From NCBI RefSeq assembly GCF_004348315.1, contig NZ_SMKC01000027.1:1-39240 (forward strand): a stretch of 39,240 nt of DNA. Reading direction: 5' to 3'. A program made the translations under genes and the position numbers. Each line of letters starts with the position of its first letter. The first letter of the stretch is position 1. Below, one piece after another: positions 8,801 through 15,157 of this stretch. The stretch comes from Streptomyces sp. 8K308. Lineage in GTDB: Bacteria; Actinomycetota; Actinomycetes; Streptomycetales; Streptomycetaceae. The notes beneath the pieces are model-generated. The model saw only the letters and a list, made by a program, of their open reading frames with translations, made no database searches and was not told where the DNA came from.

Positions 8801-10031
8801 GGGTCAGGAGGACCGGCTGCGTGGCGGGCACGGGGCGTGGCCTCCCGTCGACCTCCTGGAACGCCGTGCGAAGCGTCTCGTGCCGCTCGACGACGACGGC
8901 GAGGGCCGTCTCCAGCGCTCGCGGGTCGAACGGCCCTTGGATGTCCAGGGCCCATGGCATGTGGTAACTGGCGGTTCCCGGCCGAAGTCGCTCGAGGAAC
9001 CAGATCCGTTCCTGCACCGGGGAGGCGAGACGGTCGTGGCCTCGCCGTGCGGCCGTCAGCGGAGGCAGGGAGAGCGCGGAGCGACCGGAGCGTACACCGG
9101 CTATCGCCACGGCCGTCTCACGCACGGTTGGGCCGGCCAGAATGACGTCGGCCGGGATTTCCGGACCGAATTTCTCCCGCAGCCGGCTGACGGCCCTGAG
9201 AGCCTGGATCGAGCTGCCTCCCAGACCGAAGAAATTGTCATTCCCCGCTACCCGGTCGACCTCCAGAACCTCCTGCCAGATCTCGGCAACCGCGCGTTCC
9301 AAGGGGCGCTCGGGACGGGACAGGGCCACCGCCGGGGACGGACCGTACCGCTCGTCGCCTGGCCCCGTGCCGCTGTTCCGGAGGAAACCGGCCACCGCCA
9401 CCGGCACCGTCGGGTCGGTGAGACACTCTCGCAGCGTGTCGAGAAAGTCCCTGAGGAATTCCCGGACCGAGTCGTGGTCGTACCGGTCCGCGTCGAAGAG
9501 GCAGTGGACGTCGGCGCCTGCCTCCTCCCCGCCGGCACGGGGCGCGTAGCAGATCACCAGGTCCAGGTCCGCGTGTCGTCGCGCGGCCTCGCGCACGCGG
9601 TGCCCATCGCCGGGTTCCCCTTGGCCGGCGGTGAGGCCGGTGACCAAGGCGACCCGGGCTGCCTGGCCGGTCCGCGAGGGGGCCCGACCCTCCGGGGAGG
9701 CCGACCGCCGCACCGACAGGTCCGCCACGAGGTCCGCCAGGGCACTGTTCGCCGTCACCCTCGTGCTGACCCGCTCTTCGGCAGCCGGCGTTCCCGAGGC
9801 GTCGGCCCTGAGCACGACCGCCGACAGGTGCGTCCGGCCGGTGCGTCGGCACAGGACGGCGCACAGAGCCGCGAGGGGCAGGGAGTCCCGGTGCTCCGAC
9901 CGGGCGGCCGCCAGCCGGGCCGTCTCCGCCGGCACGGCAAGCCAGCAGTGCTCCCGCAGGAACCGGGGTACGGGCGACGCGCGACGAGTGGCGGGCAGGG
10001 TGACGGGCTGCCCCAGGGGCTCGTTGCTCAT
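5796..10031 (-). CDS. Nonribosomal peptide synthetase 1 (half C-T-C-A-T)
   Basis: This is a 1411-residue NRPS. Residues about 20-225 resemble only the C-terminal lobe of a condensation domain and lack the HHxxxDG lobe. A carrier domain follows (LGGSS, serine about 274), then a full condensation domain (about 320-755, HHLVSDG near 465), an adenylation domain (about 788-1283; HTSGSTGVPKG, NEYGPTEASVGN, NANGKVD) and a second carrier domain (MGGRS, serine about 1334). By eye the specificity code is DMPKVGEVGK, identical to the last adenylation domain of NRPS2 and nearest to aspartate/asparagine codes. There is no thioesterase or epimerase. The ATG at 10031 has GGGAG eight bases upstream; the frame opens with a GTG at 10082. 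The stop overlaps mbtH. Confidence 0.95.
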   Translation of the reverse strand: MSNEPLGQPVTLPATRRASPVPRFLREHCWLAVPAETARLAAARSEHRDSLPLAALCAVLCRRTGRTHLSAVVLRADASGTPAAEERVSTRVTANSALADLVADLSVRRSASPEGRAPSRTGQAARVALVTGLTAGQGEPGDGHRVREAARRHADLDLVICYAPRAGGEEAGADVHCLFDADRYDHDSVREFLRDFLDTLRECLTDPTVPVAVAGFLRNSGTGPGDERYGPSPAVALSRPERPLERAVAEIWQEVLEVDRVAGNDNFFGLGGSSIQALRAVSRLREKFGPEIPADVILAGPTVRETAVAIAGVRSGRSALSLPPLTAARRGHDRLASPVQERIWFLERLRPGTASYHMPWALDIQGPFDPRALETALAVVVERHETLRTAFQEVDGRPRPVPATQPVLLTRHDLTPGPPDEARAAAESLLTRRATEPFDLANGPLFRADLVQLAERRHTLLLTLHHLVSDGASIGLLIRELAAAYQAADQGAELRLPDRDITYDDFAAWQRGALDAGSLAPALRYWAEVLTDEPEPVNLPTDLPRPAVPTFRGGTHSFHIPRPLAEAVRRVAREYEVTVFAVLLAAYHALLRRYSGQRDIIVGVNTANRDRAETETVVGPMFNTLPLRADLPGDPRFEDFLAHVWGRLRAAHAHQDLPFDALVDHVVGERDVSRTPLFQTILELEEPVAGPPPPGLDWSARLIDTATSKTDLVVSLTESRTGIDGLLTFSTDLFTADTVALLADNLVTLLDSACSDPSARLSALDARSTEDIELLTRVNDVSGPYPTEACVHELFEQQVSRVPEAIAVYSSGRTLTYAELEAWANQVAWCLRETGVGPDVTVGVCVDRSPGMVAALLGILKAGGAYVPIDPDYPDERKRLMMTGPGAAVLVAPPERAVFWTDGPRLDPEGEAVRRAATTPPPREVGPRNLAYVIHTSGSTGVPKGVMVEHRGLVNYLTWCVREYVAGNGGGAPVFSSFAFDMLVPDLYGPLVCGQELHLLPHEATPGDLAKELTRRAPYAFVKLTPGHLDLLNDQLDQRSAAVLCHTLVVGADAFPRRSFDAWRDLAPRTPVLNEYGPTEASVGNTVHRISGTEHQTVVPIGRPIANTRMYVLDAHLQPQPVGAAGELYIGGDCVARGYVGRAALTAERFLPDPFSGVPGARMYRTGDVGRLNASGAFEFLGRVDEQVKVDGHRVEPGEIEAALERHPEVRQALALAASEPRGRSRIAAYVVREGGRPGPSGAELREFLRETLPSYLLPHWIVPVDRIPLNANGKVDRSSLPRPDQTDRSRPDTDAAPAGDTQLLVAELWAEILGVSADQVGRRENFFSMGGRSLDIVRLISRMRVLMRIEVPPVKVFRDPTVESVSRALADEVGTANVVERISRIVRQARVGELGPAGGSVSTSEGESGE

Positions 10032-10226
10032 GAGATCTACTCCCGGTAGGCGCGAGGGGCGAAATGACCCTAACCAGGCCACCGGCCAAGCGTCTTCCGT
10101 CAGAAGTCAGAAAGATTTCCTCGACTTTGGGATAGGGCGCCTCACCATCTGCTGTGCTTTCCTTAACAGATATGTGTCCGTCACTCGAGGTGGCCCCCGG
10201 TTAGGGCTTTCCGGGAAGGCTTAGGC
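10032..10226. promoter_or_regulatory. Divergent promoter region between NRPS1 and the exporter
   Basis: This 195-base segment is more AT-rich than its surroundings and must hold the promoters of both NRPS1 and the MFS gene. It contains a tandem direct repeat of GTCAGAA at 10099-10112. The stretch CTTAACAGATATG near 10160-10175 is a candidate -10 area. I cannot assign precise promoters. Confidence 0.45.
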
Positions 10227-11462
10227 GTGCATCCTCAAAAGCTGGGATTTGCCAAGGTTTGGCTCTCCGCGTCCTTTTCGAATCTCGCTGACGGACTCTT
10301 CCTCATCGGAGCTCCCCTCGTCGCGCTGACCGTCACCGACTCCCCGGCGCTCATAGCCGGCTTACGCGTGGCGCAGACCCTGCCGTGGTTCGTTCTCGGC
10401 CTCTTCGTCGGGGTCCTGGTCGACCGGGTGGATCGACGGGTCCTGGCGATCTACGCGGAACTGCTGCGCGGCTCCGCGCTGATGCTCGTGGCGGCCGTGG
10501 CCGCCTTCGGCGAGCTGGGTCTCCCGGTGCTTTACCTGGCGGTGGCGCTCGCGGGTGTGGCCGAGACCGTCGCGGACACCTCGACCCAGACACTCGTGCC
10601 CATGGTCGTCCCGGCCGAACGCCGTCGCCGCGCCAACGGCCGGCTGATGGCGACCCAGATGGTGATGAACGACTTCGTCGGAGCGCCGTTGGGGTCGTTG
10701 CTCGTCGCAGGAAGCGTCGCGGTGGCCTTCGCCGTACCCGGGGGTCTCTACCTCGGCGCCGGCCTGATCCTGCTGACACTGGCGGGCAGGTTCTCCGTCG
10801 GGCGAGCCAAGCGGCAGAGCGTGGCAGTCGACATCAGGGAAGGGCTCGGCGTCCTCGTGCGTGGCTCCGTCATCGCACGCCTCACGCTGTACGCCGTGGT
10901 GACGAACCTCACCAACACCGCCTTCTTCGCGGTGTTCGTGGTGTACGCCGTGGGGAGCGGCTCGATCCTCGGACTCTCCGGATTCGGCTACAGCCTGCTC
11001 CTCATCGCGGCGGCCGTGGGGGCCATATCCGGTGCGCTGACCGCGGACCGGGTGGCTCGGGTGGCGCCCACCTCCGTGCTCCTGACCACCGCGGTGCTCG
11101 CCCTGGCGGTCTGCTTCGCCACGCCCTACCTCGTCAGGCAGCCCGTCGTCATCGGGGCCGCGTTCGTCCTGTCGGGCTTCGCCATGGCGGTGGGCTCGGT
11201 GGTCAACACCTCACTGCGGCAGGATCTCGTTCCCATCCATCTGTTCGGGCGCGTCGCCGCGGGCCTGCGCTTCCTGACATTCGGCGCCCGGCCGGTGGGA
11301 GCGCTCGCGGGTGGTCTCGTGGCCGAGGCGATCACCCCGACCAGGCTGTTCGGCGTCCTGGCCGTGCTGGTACTGCCGTTGGTCCTGGTCACCGCACGGT
11401 TGCGCGTGCCCGAGGCCGCGCCGGCGGACACGACCGCGCCCGACGGGTCCCAGGCCGGCTGA
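10227..11462 (+). CDS. MFS exporter
   Basis: This 411-residue membrane protein of the MFS_3 (enterobactin exporter EntS-like) type has about 12 hydrophobic segments. The MFS loop between segments 2 and 3 is visible as GVLVDRVDRR, and the halves are joined near residue 200 by a polar loop. It probably exports the peptide product and may give self-resistance. The GTG start at 10227 follows a purine-rich GGGAAGG. Codon 46 (10362-10364) is TTA, a codon rare in Streptomyces, so translation may depend on the bldA tRNA. It is divergent from NRPS1 and convergent with the free condensation gene, 21 bases away. Confidence 0.92.
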   Translation: MHPQKLGFAKVWLSASFSNLADGLFLIGAPLVALTVTDSPALIAGLRVAQTLPWFVLGLFVGVLVDRVDRRVLAIYAELLRGSALMLVAAVAAFGELGLPVLYLAVALAGVAETVADTSTQTLVPMVVPAERRRRANGRLMATQMVMNDFVGAPLGSLLVAGSVAVAFAVPGGLYLGAGLILLTLAGRFSVGRAKRQSVAVDIREGLGVLVRGSVIARLTLYAVVTNLTNTAFFAVFVVYAVGSGSILGLSGFGYSLLLIAAAVGAISGALTADRVARVAPTSVLLTTAVLALAVCFATPYLVRQPVVIGAAFVLSGFAMAVGSVVNTSLRQDLVPIHLFGRVAAGLRFLTFGARPVGALAGGLVAEAITPTRLFGVLAVLVLPLVLVTARLRVPEAAPADTTAPDGSQAG

Positions 11463-11483
11463 CCGCCGGCGGCGCGGCACCCG

Positions 11484-12803
11484 TCACAGCGGGCGGCTGC
11501 CCGCCACCCTCGTCCGCACACCGTCCAGGACACCGTCGATCGCGGTGGCGGACATCAGGCGGCCGTCGGCGAACATCCGGAGGACGACATCCTCCTGATT
11601 GGCCACCAGGGTCAGGCCGTAGCGCAGGAACGAGGACGTCACCGTGGGACCCGGAACGGTCACCCACGCGTCCCTGCCGAGTGCCTGGAAGACTTCCGTC
11701 GGGTGCAGGGGGACGTGCTCCTCGACGAAGTTCACGTAGTGGCCCACATGCGGCTTGCCAGTGAGCTCGCGCAATACACGGTTGACGTCGGCCGGCTCGT
11801 AGGCGCTGCTTTCGTGCACGGTGAGCAGCGCCTCCCAGGTCCTGGTGATGACGTCGGACGCCGGCGCGCCCAGGGAATCGAGGCGGATGACACCCTGCTG
11901 GGCGACGGTCCCGGCATAGCCCGCCATCCTGCGGGCCATCCGGTTCCCGCACGTGACGACGACCGACTGCGCGTCGACGCCCTGATGAGCGGCGAGCGCG
12001 GCGGTCGCCGCCCCGATGAACACCGCCGAGATGCCGACGTCCAGCCGGTCGGCCAGCTCCTGCGCCCGGGCGCCAAGCCCTCGCGCACACAGCAGCCGGG
12101 CCGGAAAGGCCGGGTCGGCGGCCGGCAGGGACGGTGCTTCGGGGAGGCTGGCCGGCGTTCCGGTGAGCGCCTGGCGCCACAGCTCAGCCGCCCGTCGTGA
12201 GGCCGCGCGCCCCGCCGAGGACTGCTCCCCCTCCGCCTGGTCCAGGGGCTGCAGGACGGCCGGGCGGCCAGGCTCCGGGTCTGGTGCGCCCGCCATCCTC
12301 GCCGCGGCTGCCCGCAGATCACGCCGCAGGATCTCCGTCCCGGCCGCGTCCACCGCAAGGTGGGACAGCGCCGCGCCGAGCCACAGCGCCCGCCCGTCCA
12401 GGACAGCCACACAGAACCGCGCGGGGTACTCCTGGGTCGGCTCGAAACGCCTGGCCGCGAGGTCGCGCACCGGATCCACCGGGCTCCCGCCCCGGTCCTG
12501 GCCCGCGGCGTCCACGATCAACACCGGGTGAACGCCGCGCCGGTCCACGACCTGGGTGGGCGGCTCTCCGGGCGACTCGGCGAATCGCGTCCGCAGAATC
12601 TCGTGCCGCTCGATGAGGAGACGCAGGGAGGCCAAACCGTCATCGAGGAGGGTCCCGGCCGGCAGCTCCCAGCGCACGGCCATGTTGAAACGGGCGTCGT
12701 GGGGCCGGTTCGCGACCATGGTGGCCCACTGCTCGCGCTGGCCCCAGGTCGTCGGTCCGTGTGCGCCACGCTCTCCGTGGAACGAAAGGTCAACGTGAGG
12801 CAC
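11484..12803 (-). CDS. Free-standing condensation-domain protein
   Basis: This 439-residue protein has the size and layout of a single NRPS condensation domain: an N-lobe with RLLIERHEILRTRFAE and a C-lobe with GNRMARRMAGYAGTVAQQGVIRLD in place of the usual latch region. The active-site motif HHxxxDG is changed to SHLAVDA. The second, catalytic histidine and the aspartate remain, but the first histidine and the glycine are lost. It could condense a carrier-bound acyl chain with a free amine and so release the product, which would compensate for the missing thioesterase. The GTG start at 12803 lies 14 bases inside the M20 gene, so the two are coupled. It is the last gene of the luxR-M20-C operon. 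Confidence 0.88.
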   Translation of the reverse strand: MPHVDLSFHGERGAHGPTTWGQREQWATMVANRPHDARFNMAVRWELPAGTLLDDGLASLRLLIERHEILRTRFAESPGEPPTQVVDRRGVHPVLIVDAAGQDRGGSPVDPVRDLAARRFEPTQEYPARFCVAVLDGRALWLGAALSHLAVDAAGTEILRRDLRAAAARMAGAPDPEPGRPAVLQPLDQAEGEQSSAGRAASRRAAELWRQALTGTPASLPEAPSLPAADPAFPARLLCARGLGARAQELADRLDVGISAVFIGAATAALAAHQGVDAQSVVVTCGNRMARRMAGYAGTVAQQGVIRLDSLGAPASDVITRTWEALLTVHESSAYEPADVNRVLRELTGKPHVGHYVNFVEEHVPLHPTEVFQALGRDAWVTVPGPTVTSSFLRYGLTLVANQEDVVLRMFADGRLMSATAIDGVLDGVRTRVAGSRPL

Positions 12804-14076
12804 GCTCAGTCCCTTCCGCGGCGCGCTGGCCCCGACCGAAGCCGAGCACTGTCCTGAGCAGTACGTCGGCGCCCGCCACCAGGTCGGTCGCCGCGGTCGC
12901 CTCGTCGGGCGCGTGGCTGATCCCGCGTCGGCTGGGCACGAAGATCATGCCCATCGGCGCGAACTCACCGATGATCTGCGCGTCGTGTCCGGCGCCGCTT
13001 GGCACCGTGCGGTGCGGCAGCCGCAGTTCGTCCGCGGCGCGGGCGATGGCCTGCCGGAGCGATGGCGCGCAGGGCACGGGGGGAATCTGCTGCCCGACCC
13101 GCACCTCGACCCGCGTTCCCGTCCTGCGGGCCATGACGCCTGCGACCGACTCCACTTCGGCGACCCCACGCGTGAGCGCCTGCCGGCTTCCGTCCCGCAG
13201 GTCGACGCGCAACCGGACGCGGCCGGGAACCACGTTCCAGGCGTTCGGGTGGACGAAGCACTGACCCACCGTCGCGACCCTGACCACGCCCCGCGGGCCG
13301 GCCAGCCGCGGGATCGCGGCGATGATGTGGGAGGCTGCCACCAGCGCGTCGCGTCGCAGGTCCATCGGCGTCGTGCCCGCGTGGTTGGTCTGTCCGGTGA
13401 TGTCCAGGTCCACGCTTGTCCGGCCGGTGATGACGTCGACCACTCCGATGCGGTCGCCGTACTCGTGGAGCACGGGCCCCTGTTCGATGTGCAGTTCCAG
13501 GAAGGCCGCGATGCGGCCGCTCGGCCAGGCGGCCTCGTCGACGCGGTCGGCGTCCCCACCGACGCGCGGCAGCCACTCCGCGATGGTGTCCCCACGGGAG
13601 TCGGGAACGTCGAGCTCGCCCTTGACCAGTCCACCGACGAGGGCCCGGGAGCCGAACATGCCCCGGGTGCCGAAAGCCCCCTCCTCGTTGTTGAACGCCA
13701 CGACCGCCAGGGGATGAGCCGGGCGCACCCCGTGCGTCGCCAGGACCTGTGCCACCTCGACGGCGGCCAGGACCCCGTAAGCACCGTCGAGGGTTCCGCC
13801 TCCCGGGACGGAGTCGATGTGGGAGCCCAGCAGGAGCACGGGCAGGTCCTCCGGTGCGTCCGGCTGCCGACCCAGGAGATTGCCCGCCGCGTCGACGCTC
13901 GGCCGGAGGCCGGCCTCACGCATGTAGCCCGCGACCAGTTCCCGGCCCCGAACGTACTCCTCCGTGAAGGCCAGCCGGCTGACCCCTCCTCCGGGGTCCG
14001 CGCCGACGCGGCCGAGTTCTTCGATACGCCGTACCAGCCTTTTCCCATCGACACGTAATACGGGTACTTCATTCAC
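12790..14076 (-). CDS. M20-type Zn hydrolase (N-carbamoyl amino acid hydrolase family)
   Basis: This 428-residue amidohydrolase of the HyuC/AmaB/allantoate amidohydrolase branch cleaves ureido or carbamoyl amides. Dinuclear metal ligands are visible: H86 in GSHIDSVPGGG, D97 in TLDGAYG, E131/E132 in FNNEEGAFG, H196 in LELHIEQGPVL, and H388 in GISHAPDE. The dimerisation insert has GQTNHAGTTPMDLRRDA. In this cluster it might remove a carbamoyl group installed by the carbamoyltransferase, or act on a ureido precursor; both are inference. The GTG start at 14076 overlaps the regulator stop as GTGA. Codon 7 is TTA, an early bldA-type checkpoint. Confidence 0.92.
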   Translation of the reverse strand: MNEVPVLRVDGKRLVRRIEELGRVGADPGGGVSRLAFTEEYVRGRELVAGYMREAGLRPSVDAAGNLLGRQPDAPEDLPVLLLGSHIDSVPGGGTLDGAYGVLAAVEVAQVLATHGVRPAHPLAVVAFNNEEGAFGTRGMFGSRALVGGLVKGELDVPDSRGDTIAEWLPRVGGDADRVDEAAWPSGRIAAFLELHIEQGPVLHEYGDRIGVVDVITGRTSVDLDITGQTNHAGTTPMDLRRDALVAASHIIAAIPRLAGPRGVVRVATVGQCFVHPNAWNVVPGRVRLRVDLRDGSRQALTRGVAEVESVAGVMARRTGTRVEVRVGQQIPPVPCAPSLRQAIARAADELRLPHRTVPSGAGHDAQIIGEFAPMGMIFVPSRRGISHAPDEATAATDLVAGADVLLRTVLGFGRGQRAAEGTERASR

Positions 14077-14747
14077 GGCCCCGGGAACTCCCGTTCATGT
14101 AAGTGCAGGCCGTTACGGTAGGCAAACGCCACGGCCTGCAGACGGTCTCTCAGCCCGAGCTTTCTCAGCATCTGTGAGATGTGGTACTTGACGGTGGGCT
14201 CACCCACGAAGAGCCTGCCGCTGATCTCCGTGTTCGACAAGCCCTCGGTGAGAAGCAGCAGGACTTCTCGTTCCCGTTTGGTCAGATGGGAGTAGATGCT
14301 CTGCCCCGCGGATGTCGAAGGGCGTGGATCCAGATGCTCAAGTACGTGCCGTACCACCGGAGGAGCAAGGTATCCGTGCCCTTGAAGAATCACTTCGACC
14401 GCGTGGAGGAATTCTTCGGCGGCACTTGACCGGAGAAGGATTCCTGAGGCTCCCGCCTGGAGGGTCTCGACGATTCTCTCGTCCCGTTCGGGCGCCAGGA
14501 TGATCACGGCCGACTCGTTTGCGGTCTCCTGGTGGACGATTTGGCGGGTGAGTTCCACCGGCCCGTCTCCCGGGAGGTCCATGTCGGCCACGACAATGTC
14601 AGGTCGCAGCGAATGACTCAACCGAACAGCCTGCTCACACGTCTCGGCCTCGCCCGCGACCCGAGCACTCGGCACCGCGCTGAGCAGCGAGTGCAGGCCG
14701 ATCCTGGTCACCGGCTGCGGTTCGCATAACAGGATGCTGACGGTCAT
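14073..14747 (-). CDS. NarL/LuxR-type response regulator, atypical receiver
   Basis: This 224-residue protein has a receiver domain (residues 1-120) and a LuxR-type helix-turn-helix (about 150-210; LTKREREVLLLLTEGLSNTEI...VGEPTVKYHISQML). The presumed phospho-acceptor aspartate is present (VVADMDLPGDG). However, the acidic pocket near residue 8 reads CEPQ instead of a D-D/E-D pair, and the switch lysine is arginine (GILLRSS). No histidine kinase is nearby, so it may act without phosphorylation or bind a ligand. It is the likely cluster-specific activator. A TTA codon near its C-terminus (14100-14102) suggests bldA dependence. The ATG at 14747 follows AAGGGGAGG. Confidence 0.92.
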   Translation of the reverse strand: MTVSILLCEPQPVTRIGLHSLLSAVPSARVAGEAETCEQAVRLSHSLRPDIVVADMDLPGDGPVELTRQIVHQETANESAVIILAPERDERIVETLQAGASGILLRSSAAEEFLHAVEVILQGHGYLAPPVVRHVLEHLDPRPSTSAGQSIYSHLTKREREVLLLLTEGLSNTEISGRLFVGEPTVKYHISQMLRKLGLRDRLQAVAFAYRNGLHLHEREFPGP

Positions 14748-14760
14748 GGAGGCTGCCTCC
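14748..14760 (-). promoter_or_regulatory. Palindrome that can hide the regulator's ribosome-binding site
   Basis: GGAGGCTGCCTCC is a perfect 13-base palindrome directly before the ATG of the LuxR-type gene. On the message, GGAGG of the Shine-Dalgarno sequence can pair with CCTCC next to the start codon, giving a 5-base stem with a CAG loop. Confidence 0.6.
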
Positions 14761-15157
14761 CCTTGACACGGGCCCCTGCCTGGGACATGACACCCGCATC
14801 TCTGCACGGCTCGGTGAACGTTGCGCTCTGGCGCGCCGCCTCCGCCATCGAGCTCCAGCATCAGGCTCCAGAGCAGGTGCGCTGTTGCCGAAGAGTTCCC
14901 GCCCGGAAGAAGTAAGCGCTTCCAAGGACGTTACGATAAATTGCACGGACGGCGCGGTCAACAGTCTATTGACGACTTCCTCGACCATGACCGCGCGTGC
15001 CACACCGACTTCGACCATCGGCTAGGTTGCGGAAAGATCAGCACCGCGCCTTCACCACGGGCAGGCAAAAACCTCGCCCAATGGCTGGGGATTATCGAGA
15101 GCGCCCCGGGTAACGTGCCTTCGGACCGTGCCGGCTGGCCGAGTTGGAGGCTGACCA
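14761..15157. promoter_or_regulatory. Divergent control region between the regulator and NRPS2
   Basis: There is no credible gene in these 397 bases. The region should hold promoters for the luxR-M20-C operon and the NRPS2 operon. Features seen: the octamer palindrome AAGCGCTT at 14914-14921, inside GGAAG (14905-14909) and CTTCC (14919-14923) arms, and a local AT-rich stretch TTACGATAAATTG at 14931-14943 that could be a -10 area. GGAGG at 15146-15150 is the NRPS2 ribosome-binding site. The AAGCGCTT dyad is a candidate site for the LuxR-type regulator. Confidence 0.45.

Noticed and set aside
11463-11483. Terminator between the exporter and the free condensation gene
   Set aside because: The 21 bases are GC-rich but form no convincing stem.
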